From: Bacteriovorax sp.
GTDB taxonomy: Bacteria; Bdellovibrionota; Bacteriovoracia; Bacteriovoracales; Bacteriovoracaceae
Direction: 5' to 3'
Assembly: GCA_028710485.1 (NCBI GenBank)
Contig: JAQTTZ010000001.1
Coordinates: 55,579-119,578 of the forward strand
DNA: 64,000 bases
The translations under genes were made by a program, and so were the position numbers. Of this stretch, positions 26,727 to 35,716 are shown piece after piece (positions within the stretch are counted from its first letter, which is position 1; the number at the start of each line of letters is the position of its first letter). The notes under the pieces are model-generated. The model searched no databases, was not told where the DNA came from, and saw only the letters and a program-made list of their open reading frames with translations.

Positions 26727-28592
26727 ATGAAAAAAAAGATTAAAGACAAATGGCCCGGATTTGTCCCTCCTCAACTTGCTCTTTTGGTCGATACTCCTCC
26801 AGAAGAAAAAGGATGGGTTCACGAAATAAAATTTGATGGCTATCGTCTACAAGTTCATCTGAAAAACAACAAAATAAAATTATTCACCAGAAATGGAAAT
26901 ATCTGGAATGAACAATTTCCCAAAATAGTAAAGGCCTTTGAAAAGCTGCCGATTCAATCCGCTATTTTTGACGGCGAGGCTGTCGTCTTAGATGATAGTG
27001 GTCGAAGTAGTTTTGGAAAATTACAAGATGCTTTGTCTCATAACGATGATTCGAAAATTAAATTTTTTATTTTTGATCTCCTTTATTTAAATGGAGAAGA
27101 CTTAAGAGAGCTTTCTTTAAAAGATCGAAAAGAAAAACTAAAAGATATTCTTTCTAAATCCAATGAAGTTATTTTCTTTAGTGAAGATGTTGATACAAAT
27201 GGCGCCGATTTTTTTAAAATATGTTGTCATCATGAATTGGAAGGAATTGTTTCTAAAGACTCCAACGCTCCTTACCGTTCTGGTCGAAGTCTTATCTGGT
27301 GCAAATCTAAATGCAGTAAGCGTCAAGAATTTGTGGTTGGAGGTTTTACTGAGGGAAAAGGGCAAAGAAAGAGTGAGTTAGGGGCCCTTCTATTGGGGGT
27401 TTATGAAAAACATGGAGAAAAAAGAAAATTTCGTTATGTGGGAAAGGTGGGGGCCGGATTTGATGTTGAATCACTGGGGGAAGTGAAAAAGAAAGTCGGA
27501 AGACTTGCACAAAAAAAATCACCTTTTGATCTTCATTCCCCTAAAGAGCATAATACTCACTGGATTAAACCCAAACTTGTCGCCGAAATAAAATTTTCCA
27601 ACTGGACTGCTGATCAAATACTTCGACAGCCTGTATTTTTAGGATTTAGAAATGATAAAGATAAAAAGGACATTGTCATTGAGAAAGTTGCGCACTTGAC
27701 GAAAAGTTATTTGAAAAATGATGAGTTTGAACATATCGCTATCACTCATCCCGATAAAATTATTTTTCCCAAAGAAAAAATTACCAAACAAATTATTGCC
27801 GATTATTATCACAAAGTTTCCCCCTTCATGTTTCCCCTTATTAACGATCGTCCTTTATCATTACTTCGTTGTCCGAATGGTATGAGTAAAAAATGCTTTT
27901 ATCAAAAACACCTTAGTCGCGAAGTAGCCCCCTCATTTTTTAAAAGTTTTAAAGTGAAAGAAAAGTCTAATGCAGGCATTTATATTTCTCTTAATTCTCC
28001 TGAAGGATTGCGCCAATTGGTGCAAATGAACGCTTTTGAAATTCATACTTGGAATTGTCACTATCAAACACTTCTGAATCCAGATCAGATTGTGATGGAT
28101 TTCGATCCTGCTCCCAATGTCAGTTTTAAATCCGTGGTGAACGGATGTTTAGAAATGAAAAAAATTCTGGATAAATTAAAACTTGAAAGTTTTGTTAAAG
28201 TTACTGGTGGAAAAGGAATACATATCCATATACCAATTGAGCCTTTATACAGCTGGAACATCGCTTTTGCCTTTAGTAAGGCATTGGCCAATGAAATGGT
28301 GGAGCGAAAACCCGATCTCTATTTATCAACCATGTCTAAAAAATTGAGAAAAGGGAAAATATTTATCGATTATTTTAGAAATAGGTTTGGCGCGACTGTT
28401 GTTGCTCCTTATGCTATTCGCGCACGGAAGATTTGTGCTGTGGCCCTTCCTGTTGAGTGGAGTGAACTGCGCTCTCTTAAAAGTTCGGATCAATTCACGA
28501 TAAAAAAAGCACTCCTAAAAATTAAAAGAAGAAAATCCGATCCATGGAAAAAATTCTTAAGTGTAAAACAAAAAATTACAATACTGGATTAA
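26727..28592 (+). CDS. ligD: DNA ligase D, ligase and polymerase domains
   Basis: 621 residues. The ATP-dependent ligase domain (about 1-325) contains the nucleotidyl-lysine motif K35-F-D-G-Y-R and a C-terminal OB-fold. The archaeo-eukaryotic primase-type polymerase domain (about 340-621) has the metal ligands D458 and D460 in VMDFDPAP and the GGKGIHIHIP strand. Order LIG-POL without an attached phosphoesterase is complemented by the free phosphoesterase gene upstream. AAAGGAAAG precedes the start, 14 bases after that gene. The last 17 bases overlap the convergent oxidoreductase gene. Confidence 0.95.
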   Translation: MKKKIKDKWPGFVPPQLALLVDTPPEEKGWVHEIKFDGYRLQVHLKNNKIKLFTRNGNIWNEQFPKIVKAFEKLPIQSAIFDGEAVVLDDSGRSSFGKLQDALSHNDDSKIKFFIFDLLYLNGEDLRELSLKDRKEKLKDILSKSNEVIFFSEDVDTNGADFFKICCHHELEGIVSKDSNAPYRSGRSLIWCKSKCSKRQEFVVGGFTEGKGQRKSELGALLLGVYEKHGEKRKFRYVGKVGAGFDVESLGEVKKKVGRLAQKKSPFDLHSPKEHNTHWIKPKLVAEIKFSNWTADQILRQPVFLGFRNDKDKKDIVIEKVAHLTKSYLKNDEFEHIAITHPDKIIFPKEKITKQIIADYYHKVSPFMFPLINDRPLSLLRCPNGMSKKCFYQKHLSREVAPSFFKSFKVKEKSNAGIYISLNSPEGLRQLVQMNAFEIHTWNCHYQTLLNPDQIVMDFDPAPNVSFKSVVNGCLEMKKILDKLKLESFVKVTGGKGIHIHIPIEPLYSWNIAFAFSKALANEMVERKPDLYLSTMSKKLRKGKIFIDYFRNRFGATVVAPYAIRARKICAVALPVEWSELRSLKSSDQFTIKKALLKIKRRKSDPWKKFLSVKQKITILD

Positions 28593-30207
28593 TATCGGCA
28601 TCCGGCCAAACTTTTAAAACATCCGGCGGGTGGAGGGCCGGAGTTGAGCTTATCAGTGTTAAATCAGCAACTGCTGGTCCATCAATGACTTTTCCATGAC
28701 AGGTAAATCGGGATCCATGACAAGGACAATCCCAAGACTTCTCGGCCTTATTCCAATGAACAATTCCTCCTAAGTGAGGACAGACCGCAGAGTTCAATTC
28801 CAGATTGCCATAATTATCTTTGTAGGCGGCAACGATATGAAGTCCATCTCGATACACAATACCTTCGCCTTCTTCTATACTGTCTAGATCGCCAGATTGT
28901 TTTTCTGTTAACCAATCTTTATATTGGATAAGAGAATTGGCATTTTCTTTTAAATAAGTACCGGTGGTCGAAAGACTTATGCGTGATGGACTGTATAAAC
29001 TTTTCCATGGATTTTCTTTTCCTGAAATGAGATCAGTGATTAGCATTCCCGCTATCATCGAGTAAGTCATTCCATTTCCAGAGTGCCCCGTGATTACATA
29101 AACATTATCGCTATCCATTGGATTATGCCCAATATAAGCGAGTCCATCGACTGGCTCCATGACATGACCTGACCAGCGATAGAGAACTCGACCGGCCTTT
29201 TGAAATCTTTTGCGGGTCCAATTCTCCAGGCGAGTATAAGAGTTTTCAGGATTATCATTTTGTCCCGTTTTGTGGTCTTCTCCACCTACCAGTAGAACTT
29301 CGTAAGGATGTTTATCATTTTTTTCTAAACGAATATAATGGTAAGGGTCTTCAGTATCCCAATATAATCCTTTGATGATGCTTCCTTTTGGAACCTCTAT
29401 GCCGATAACATAACTTCTGTATGATGCTTGTTTTGTATGTATAGCGACGAGATCATTTATAGGGCTGTTAGTGGCAACGACGATTGATTCACTGGTGACA
29501 ATATGATCATTTTGCAATCTCACATAGGCTGCCTCTCCGCCTTGAACTTCAACGACATGTGAATTGGTGAAAATTAATCCCCCTTTCTTTATAATTGCCT
29601 GGGCCAAGCCCCGCAAATATTTAAGAGGATGTAGTTGTAGTTGGTCAGGAAAACACAGAGCAGGTCCTGGATCAAATGAGGGCAGAGGAACTCTTTCAGT
29701 CATATAGACATCTGAAAGCCCGCTACGAAGGACTGCCTCTAATTCAAGATTTAAATACTCGAGGTATTTATCTCTACTGCTTTGAAGTTCATAATTAGGC
29801 CTTTCAGAAGAATTAAAAAGATAACCATTAATTTTTTCCAAATCACATTCAATATTTTCTCTGTGAATAATTTCTGAAACTTTTTTTATAGCGGCGCTAT
29901 GACTTTCAGCTGCAAGTCGAGCTCCTTTTTCTCCATGATATTTTTCCAGCATAAAATATCTTTCATCAAGTGCAGTGGTGAATTGAGCAGTGGATCTTCC
30001 TGTTTGCCCACTTCCGATTTCAAATCCTTCCAGCACGCAAACTTTTCGTCCTGTTTGTAATAAAAGATAAGCAGTAGTTAATCCCGCCAATCCTCCACCG
30101 ATTATACAGACATCGACATCAATATCCTCAATGAGAGTGCTAAATGTTGGCATCTCGACTGTATCCATCCAAGCTGCAACACTTTCTCCGTGGTGTAATG
30201 AAATCAT
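28576..30207 (-). CDS. FAD-dependent oxidoreductase with C-terminal Rieske domain
   Basis: 543 residues. An N-terminal FAD-binding DAO fold begins with IIGGGLAGLTTAYLLL (about residues 35-50) and runs to about residue 400. A Rieske [2Fe-2S] domain occupies roughly 430-535, with CPHLGG and CPCHGS supplying the Cys-His ligands. The enzyme likely passes electrons between its flavin and iron-sulfur centres to oxidise an amine or similar small substrate; the substrate is not evident. AAAAGGA supports the start. Its 3' end overlaps the convergent ligD gene by 17 bases. Confidence 0.9.
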   Translation of the reverse strand: MISLHHGESVAAWMDTVEMPTFSTLIEDIDVDVCIIGGGLAGLTTAYLLLQTGRKVCVLEGFEIGSGQTGRSTAQFTTALDERYFMLEKYHGEKGARLAAESHSAAIKKVSEIIHRENIECDLEKINGYLFNSSERPNYELQSSRDKYLEYLNLELEAVLRSGLSDVYMTERVPLPSFDPGPALCFPDQLQLHPLKYLRGLAQAIIKKGGLIFTNSHVVEVQGGEAAYVRLQNDHIVTSESIVVATNSPINDLVAIHTKQASYRSYVIGIEVPKGSIIKGLYWDTEDPYHYIRLEKNDKHPYEVLLVGGEDHKTGQNDNPENSYTRLENWTRKRFQKAGRVLYRWSGHVMEPVDGLAYIGHNPMDSDNVYVITGHSGNGMTYSMIAGMLITDLISGKENPWKSLYSPSRISLSTTGTYLKENANSLIQYKDWLTEKQSGDLDSIEEGEGIVYRDGLHIVAAYKDNYGNLELNSAVCPHLGGIVHWNKAEKSWDCPCHGSRFTCHGKVIDGPAVADLTLISSTPALHPPDVLKVWPDADINPVL

Positions 30208-30303
30208 GATATTTTCCTTTTAGTTGAAAAGAGAATTCGCTCACATCATATTGGAGGATGCTCTGAATAATTTATGAAGAAAAATATAAAATAAGTATAA
30301 TAG

Positions 30304-30368
30304 GCATAGGGGAATGCTTTAAGCTGCAAACCTAAATAGGGTTAGTCAAGAAAAACCCCAGTTTTTTT
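30304..30368 (+). ncRNA. possible structured leader or small RNA ending in a T-run
   Basis: Before the NADAR gene lie several small pairings: GCAT/ATGC (30304-30317), AACC/GGGTT around 30329-30343, and an outer GGGG/CCCC pair (30309-30312 with 30356-30359), followed by seven T (30362-30368). The GCAAACC string and AGTCAAG faintly recall c-di-GMP-I riboswitches, but the conserved CGCAAAG segment is not matched. It could be an attenuator or a short RNA. Confidence 0.3.
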
Positions 30369-30433
30369 CATTTATTCAATGCTACGGCCATTCTTGCCTT
30401 GTCTTCTGAGACGACTCAATTCATACTTTTTTT

Positions 30434-31021
30434 ATGAAAATCTTGATCAGCGTCATTCTTTTACTTACTCTAGGTTTGGGCCAAGGTTTTGCCTCCGATG
30501 ATGTTCCTCATTACAAAATTTATCCACGAACACCTATCATTGAGTACCAAGACGAAATTCTGGATTTTTATTCGGTGAAAAATATCTATGGAGAATTTTC
30601 AAATTTCGCCTTATTTCCTATTAACGTTGAAGGTTTGATTTGGCCTAGTAGTGAGCATTATTACCAAGCTCATAAATTTTTAGATCACGATTTACAAGAA
30701 AGAGTAAGAGTAGCCGCAAGCCCATTTCTCGCGGCCCAAATTGGCCGCGATGCAAGTCTTCCAATGAGAGAAGATTGGGACGATATAAAAGATGGAGTTA
30801 TGCTGGTTGCCCTTCACGCCAAATATAGTCAATACCCAGTTCTAAAAGATCTTCTTCGTTCAACCGGAAAAAGTCATCTTTATGAACACACTCAAAATGA
30901 TTGTTACTGGGCCGATTGCGGGGACCACTCTGGCAGAAATATGTTGGGCCAGCAATTGATGCAAATCAGGGAAGAAACAAAAGAAACAACAAGAAGCGAG
31001 ATTTTGCTCAATGACCAATGA
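30434..31021 (+). CDS. NADAR family protein with signal peptide
   Basis: 195 residues. The NADAR (YbiA-like) domain covers about residues 45-185: EFSNFALFP, WPSSEHYYQAHKF with the conserved glutamate, and the C-terminal DCYWADCGDHSGRNMLGQQLM. The family are N-glycosidases that remove ADP-ribose from guanine or degrade riboflavin precursors, normally in the cytoplasm. Here residues 1-21 form a clear signal peptide (GFA cleavage), so this copy should be exported, which is unusual. No ribosome-binding site is obvious. Its end overlaps mtgA by 11 bases. Confidence 0.85.
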   Translation: MKILISVILLLTLGLGQGFASDDVPHYKIYPRTPIIEYQDEILDFYSVKNIYGEFSNFALFPINVEGLIWPSSEHYYQAHKFLDHDLQERVRVAASPFLAAQIGRDASLPMREDWDDIKDGVMLVALHAKYSQYPVLKDLLRSTGKSHLYEHTQNDCYWADCGDHSGRNMLGQQLMQIREETKETTRSEILLNDQ

Positions 31022-31862
31022 GACCCCTCTGCCTTCAAGCGCCACACTTCCTAAGAATCGCTTAAGACGCCTATTTAAATTATTACTTACTATGACGCTA
31101 GGATTTCTTATCTTAAGTATAAGTGGTGTCCTTTTATATCGTTTTGTTCCCGTTCCATATACGCCGTTAATGGCCTGGAAAAGTACAATTTCTCTTTTCA
31201 CCAATGGCCGAATTGGTATCGAAAAAAAATGGGTGCCAATTGAACAGATAGCCCGTCCCATGCAATTAGCGGTGATCAAGGCCGAGGATGCAAAATTTTA
31301 TATTCATAATGGTTTTGATTTCGAGGCAATTGAAAAAGCGATGAAATATAACAAGACCCACATAAAGCAAAAAGGGGCGAGTACCATTTCTCAGCAGACG
31401 GCCAAGAATGTTTTTTTATGGCCGGCCCGAAGCTGGCTTCGGAAAGGAATGGAAGTTTATTTTACGGTTTTAATTGAACATCTCTGGAATAAAAAGCGCA
31501 TTCTCGAAGTTTATTTAAATGTCATTGAATTGGGGCCGGGAGTTTACGGGGTTGAGGCAGCCTCCCAAAAATACTTTCATAAAAATGCTCGCAATTTAAA
31601 TCCTGCCCAAGCAGCATTAATTGCCTCAGTTCTTCCCAATCCAATTAAATTTAAAATCAATAAACCAACCGCTTATATCCTCAGACGGCAAAGAAAAATT
31701 ATGGGAAGAGGAACTATTACCACTACGGCCGTTGCTAAGTCAGAAATTAAATCAAAAGAAACTGCTGATGAGACTAAAGAATTTTTTGATATCAAGTTTG
31801 ATAGTGAAGATGAAGAGGATAATGGAGCTGGATCAAATGACCCAACTCCAGCTAACGAATAA
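31011..31862 (+). CDS. mtgA: monofunctional peptidoglycan glycosyltransferase
   Basis: 283 residues. A transmembrane segment (about 24-45) anchors the GT51 domain (about 70-225), which polymerises lipid II into glycan strands. The catalytic glutamate lies in KAEDAKFYIHNGFD; GASTISQQTAKN and KRILEVYLNVIELGPGVYG follow in the standard order. There is no transpeptidase domain, so it is the MtgA form. An acidic tail of about 45 residues is extra compared with E. coli MtgA. It overlaps the NADAR gene by 11 bases. Confidence 0.92.
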   Translation: MTNETPLPSSATLPKNRLRRLFKLLLTMTLGFLILSISGVLLYRFVPVPYTPLMAWKSTISLFTNGRIGIEKKWVPIEQIARPMQLAVIKAEDAKFYIHNGFDFEAIEKAMKYNKTHIKQKGASTISQQTAKNVFLWPARSWLRKGMEVYFTVLIEHLWNKKRILEVYLNVIELGPGVYGVEAASQKYFHKNARNLNPAQAALIASVLPNPIKFKINKPTAYILRRQRKIMGRGTITTTAVAKSEIKSKETADETKEFFDIKFDSEDEEDNGAGSNDPTPANE

Positions 31863-31869
31863 GTAGAAA

Positions 31870-33180
31870 TTACTTGATAGTTTTTGCGAGTTCTAAACCT
31901 TTTAATAAATCTATTCTTCCGCCAGAAACCATTTTATTTTTAAAGCTATTTATTTTAGTTACTGATTTAATCAGAACATCTTTTAATTGCGCCACTGTTA
32001 AATCAGGATTGTGCGAAAGGATTTCAGCTGCAACTCCTACAGTCGTTGGAGTGGCCATGGAAGTTCCTGACATTGATTCGTACTTATTTCCTGGAACAGT
32101 TGAATAAATATTTGATCCTGGAGCTGCCACATCAACATTGATTTTTCCGTAATTAGAGAAATAACTCATTCCACCACCATTAGTAGTTGAAGCAATAATT
32201 AAAAGATTATCATTATTAAAGCTTGCTGGATAAGTTGGAGTGCTGTCGATGTCAGTTGAATCATTTCCCGCTGCCGCAATAACGAGGACGCCATATTTGT
32301 CTCCAATATACTTAAGTGTATCTGGAATTAACTGTCGACCTTCATTAGAACTCTTGCCAAATGAACAGTTGATAATTTTAGCACCATTTCTAGCAGCATA
32401 AACAAATGCTTCCGCAACATCGATATCTGTTTCATCGCCATCATTTGGGACAGTTCTTATTCCCATTATTTTTACGTTAGAAGCAATACCCGCGATTCCA
32501 ATTCCATTATTCTGTTTTGCCCCGATTGTTCCGGAAACATGAGTTCCATGCGAGTGGGTATCTTTATTATCCATAGTCGCTTTGCCGTTGGCGTCTCTTA
32601 CGAGTGTATTTATGCCGTTGATATCATCAATATAGCCATTGCCATCGTCATCGATACCATTATTGGGGATTTCTTTTGTGTTCACCCAAACAACATCTTT
32701 TAAATCTTCATGATGAATATCTATTCCAGTATCAACGACTGCCACTATGACTGGAGTTGTATTGGAGGTTCCATATTCTTTATAAGCAGAATTTACAGAT
32801 ACACCATTTTGATTAGCATCTTGAAACGACCAAACTTTGCCAATAAGTGGATCATTAAATTGAGTGTCGCTAAGAGCTGACTTATCAAGTGTGATTGATG
32901 AGGCCGGATCAGGTTTTGGCAAGACTCTTCTTTCTGAGTGGTGATTTCTTTCAGTATAAACAACTGCCGAATTATTTTTAAGTGCTGCTTCCACACTTAT
33001 TAAATTAGTTGTTCTTAAGACATAAACATTTTCAAAAAGATTTTGGACACTTTTTACATTGGCCAGTTTTGGTAGAGAGTGACCTGGTTTGAGTTTTACG
33101 ATGAGCTCGTTAGGGGTGAAGTCATAAGCTTGGGCCACATTTAAAGACAAGAATAGGCAAGTAGAGATTAAAAGTTTCAT
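31870..33180 (-). CDS. secreted subtilisin-like serine protease (S8)
   Basis: 436 residues with a signal peptide (1-18, AQA cleavage). A short propeptide-like segment (20-90, inhibitor I9 style) leads into the S8 catalytic domain with the triad D150 (AVVDTG), H211 (HSHGTHVSG) and S374 (SGTSMATP). The insertion DDDGNGYIDDING (about residues 177-189) resembles a calcium loop. The ATG at 33180 is preferred to the frame's first codon (33216) because AAGGATG lies before it and the signal peptide begins there. Confidence 0.93.
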   Translation of the reverse strand: MKLLISTCLFLSLNVAQAYDFTPNELIVKLKPGHSLPKLANVKSVQNLFENVYVLRTTNLISVEAALKNNSAVVYTERNHHSERRVLPKPDPASSITLDKSALSDTQFNDPLIGKVWSFQDANQNGVSVNSAYKEYGTSNTTPVIVAVVDTGIDIHHEDLKDVVWVNTKEIPNNGIDDDGNGYIDDINGINTLVRDANGKATMDNKDTHSHGTHVSGTIGAKQNNGIGIAGIASNVKIMGIRTVPNDGDETDIDVAEAFVYAARNGAKIINCSFGKSSNEGRQLIPDTLKYIGDKYGVLVIAAAGNDSTDIDSTPTYPASFNNDNLLIIASTTNGGGMSYFSNYGKINVDVAAPGSNIYSTVPGNKYESMSGTSMATPTTVGVAAEILSHNPDLTVAQLKDVLIKSVTKINSFKNKMVSGGRIDLLKGLELAKTIK

Positions 33181-33291
33181 ATTATTTTCATCCTTGAAAA
33201 ATAGATTCGAAATCAATTAACTAATCTTAGATGATGAAGCATTTAATGAATTATAAATTGGATGGATGTTTGAAAAAGTTAGTTAAGTTTA

Positions 33292-34011
33292 TTACTCGGT
33301 TAATCCCGCGATTTGTCTTAAGGCCTGTATGTTCAAGAGCACGATATGAAGGCCTTCTTGCTCAATAACTTTCTCATCTTTCATATCAGATAAGCTACGT
33401 ACTACAGTTTCTTTGGCAGATCCTATCCATGCGCTAATTTCTTCTCTTGTAAGCTGAATGTCTAAAACCCAGCGGTCATCTTGCTGTACACCACATGATT
33501 CTTTGAGAATCAGAAGTGCCTCTGCCAATCTTTCACGAACATTTTTCTGACAAAAAGAATGAAGGCGTTTTTCTGCAAGTTTTAACTCATTACCCATTCT
33601 CTTTAAAATTTCAAAATTAAATTGATGATCGTCTTTTAACAAACCATTGAAATGTTCTTTTGGAATAAAGCAACCTCTAATAGATCCTAAAGCAACTGCA
33701 GTCGCTCTAAATGTATCTTCAGAAAAAAGACAACGATAACCGGTCATATCGCCTGGAGAAACTATCTTTACAATGCTCTCTTTTCCATCAACTTCAGGCC
33801 AAATGATTTTTGCCTGTCCGCTGCCAATGCAATAGGCTCCATTGGCCGGATTTCCTTTCTGATTTAAATGGGCCCCGCGATGATACTCAAAACTGGTTTT
33901 ATTGACTTGAAGATCGTTCAATTGGATTTCAGACAATGTATGAAATGTACTTTGTTTCCACGCCGGACAGCTATGACAATGGACAGATTTTTTTTCTGAA
34001 ATATCGGGCAT
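33292..34011 (-). CDS. Crp/Fnr family transcriptional regulator
   Basis: 239 residues: a cyclic-nucleotide-type sensor fold (about 30-150) and a C-terminal HTH (about 185-225, LTREEISAWIGSAKETVVRSL). The N-terminal HCHSCPAW has C12 and C15 in the position of the FNR cysteine cluster, with further cysteines in the sensor fold, so an oxygen- or NO-responsive iron-sulfur type is possible; the usual complete ligand set cannot be confirmed. Targets are not known. Confidence 0.88.
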   Translation of the reverse strand: MPDISEKKSVHCHSCPAWKQSTFHTLSEIQLNDLQVNKTSFEYHRGAHLNQKGNPANGAYCIGSGQAKIIWPEVDGKESIVKIVSPGDMTGYRCLFSEDTFRATAVALGSIRGCFIPKEHFNGLLKDDHQFNFEILKRMGNELKLAEKRLHSFCQKNVRERLAEALLILKESCGVQQDDRWVLDIQLTREEISAWIGSAKETVVRSLSDMKDEKVIEQEGLHIVLLNIQALRQIAGLTE

Positions 34012-34126
34012 GATCTCTTTACCTGAACTTTATTTGATTGAGTTTCTCTACTATTTTTTACCAATTTAATGTTAAGTGACTGGCAATGTAAACGTAAATG
34101 TAAATGCAGTCCATTTAGGCTTACTA

Positions 34127-34151
34127 TTAAAAAGCCACTCGTTCAAGTGGC
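34127..34151 (-). terminator. intrinsic terminator
   Basis: On the minus strand GCCACT-TGAACG-AGTGGC is followed by TTTTTAAT, 33 bases after the stop of the 99-residue secreted protein gene: an intrinsic terminator for it. Confidence 0.8.
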
Positions 34152-34184
34152 CTGCCATTAAGTTCCTCTAAGTTTATTTAGTGA

Positions 34185-34484
34185 TTACTTTAAAATTTGA
34201 TCAGAAACAGAAAGCAGCGCATCTAGGGCATCTGAATCAGACACTGCTGAATCCTGGGCCTGAATATCTTTTATTTTTTGACCTAAGAAAGCAGTCATCT
34301 TTCCAGACTGAATGAGTTCCTGGGAGTCGTTTATAACTTGAGCGGCTTCTTTTTGCACATTTCCTGAAGTTGAAATACTTGAAAGGGCCAATGATTGAGT
34401 TGGAAGTAGAGTCGTTCCAACAAATGAAGCTGAAAAAGCATTTAGTGAAAGAGCAAGAGTTGCGATTGCGATAAGTTTTTTCAT
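34185..34484 (-). CDS. small secreted protein, unrecognised
   Basis: 99 residues, not recognised. The signal peptide spans residues 1-19 (FSA cleavage). The mature part is small, without cysteines, rich in Ser, Gln and Asp. A strong TTAGGAG ribosome-binding site and a terminator flank it, so it is a compact, probably well-expressed single gene. Confidence 0.65.
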   Translation of the reverse strand: MKKLIAIATLALSLNAFSASFVGTTLLPTQSLALSSISTSGNVQKEAAQVINDSQELIQSGKMTAFLGQKIKDIQAQDSAVSDSDALDALLSVSDQILK

Positions 34485-34628
34485 AATAATCTCCTAAGAT
34501 GAATAGTCTGTTGTTTGTGTTGATAAAGTATAAATGCCCCAGTGTTTTAATCAAGTAACTTGCTTTATTCGTGTAAAAATTACTCAAAAGATTTGAAGAT
34601 AATCCATCCTCCTGCCGATAGGGATGAT

Positions 34629-35594
34629 ATGAAGAAATCTCTCCTTTTAATTCTGATATGTGCATCTTTGAGTCAAGCGAGGGCGGAGCATAAAATTATA
34701 GATGTTGAGGAAGAACTTAATTTTAATGATCCTTGGTATAAAAAAAATCGCACTGACGAAGAAAACTTTAAGCGCCTGGTGGAAGCTCTTAAAAAGATTC
34801 CCAGCGGAAAGAAAGTGATTGCTAAGGCCACTGAAAAGGCCGAGCAAAAAGGCTTTACGCTTTATGATGTTGTGGCCATTGGTGATGGTTCATTGACCGA
34901 TACGACTCTGATACGCCGATTTGCAGCTTCAAATCCCTCTCAAGTCATCTATGAGACAAAGTCAAAAGTTTACTTAAATCGCCATTTGCGAACGCTGGAT
35001 GCGCTACTCGATTTTGCCCACGAGTTAACACACTACACTTACCGCGAGGCCTTTAATCCGTATGATCACCAATTTGCCCTCAAGGACTTTATAAAGGGAA
35101 CTGTTGAGGGCAGAGGTGGTGAAGTTGATGCTTATATGGTGGAGTGTAAAGTGCTCTTTGAACTTCTCCCAGGAAGTGGATCAGAGAGATCAAACTGCCA
35201 AAAAGTTTTTGATAAAAAATTGGGAATTATTTCAAAAGAGCTAGGCGTTCAAGAGTTTTATAAAGTGGGTAATCACTATCGTAATTTTAAAAAAGATATC
35301 GAAAAATTTTCCTTGAATGAAAAAGATTTACCCCAGGCCACTGAGGGAGAAGCCTTTTTTATTTCCTCTGCTTGGGGTCTTCCATATCCCGTCGCAGCAG
35401 TAAAAGAGTACGTTAATATTATGGACCGCGTTTGCAAAAATGACCAAAATCGCCTGACCCTTATGCAAAATAAAATCTCCCGGGCCCCCGCTTCCCAGGA
35501 AGGATCTGAATTAGAGAAAAATGAAGCTCAAAGCGCCTATAAAACGATGTTCGAAGATTTCAAGATCCGCTGTGATAAATTCAGTCAAATTTAA
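34629..35594 (+). CDS. secreted HExxH metallopeptidase-like protein
   Basis: 321 residues with a signal peptide (1-19). The zinc signature H131-E-L-T-H135 is followed 30 residues on by GRGGEVDAY, with E165 as a plausible third ligand, so a gluzincin-like peptidase is likely; no named family was recognised. The ATG at 34629 starts the signal peptide and has GGGAT upstream; the open frame begins earlier at 34560. Catalysis is inferred from the motif only. Confidence 0.6.
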   Translation: MKKSLLLILICASLSQARAEHKIIDVEEELNFNDPWYKKNRTDEENFKRLVEALKKIPSGKKVIAKATEKAEQKGFTLYDVVAIGDGSLTDTTLIRRFAASNPSQVIYETKSKVYLNRHLRTLDALLDFAHELTHYTYREAFNPYDHQFALKDFIKGTVEGRGGEVDAYMVECKVLFELLPGSGSERSNCQKVFDKKLGIISKELGVQEFYKVGNHYRNFKKDIEKFSLNEKDLPQATEGEAFFISSAWGLPYPVAAVKEYVNIMDRVCKNDQNRLTLMQNKISRAPASQEGSELEKNEAQSAYKTMFEDFKIRCDKFSQI

Positions 35595-35628
35595 GTTCAC
35601 TAAATCAATAAAATGATTGCCCTTTTCA

Positions 35629-35657
35629 TTGACGAGAACTGCCGTCATCGGTAAATT
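35629..35657 (+). promoter_or_regulatory. sigma-70-like promoter of nuoBCDI
   Basis: TTGACG (35629-35634), a 17-base spacer and TAAATT (35652-35657), 60 bases before nuoB. Confidence 0.5.
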
Positions 35658-35716
35658 TAGTTAGATATGTAATTGGTGAATTTAGGATTTTTGTGCGTAC
35701 AAAATAGGAGCACGAG

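Noticed and set aside
34237..34665. 142-codon minus-strand frame overlapping the 99-residue secreted protein
   Set aside because: The overlapping 99-codon frame has a signal peptide, a strong Shine-Dalgarno and a terminator; the longer frame is a low-quality shadow that also runs antisense into the next gene.
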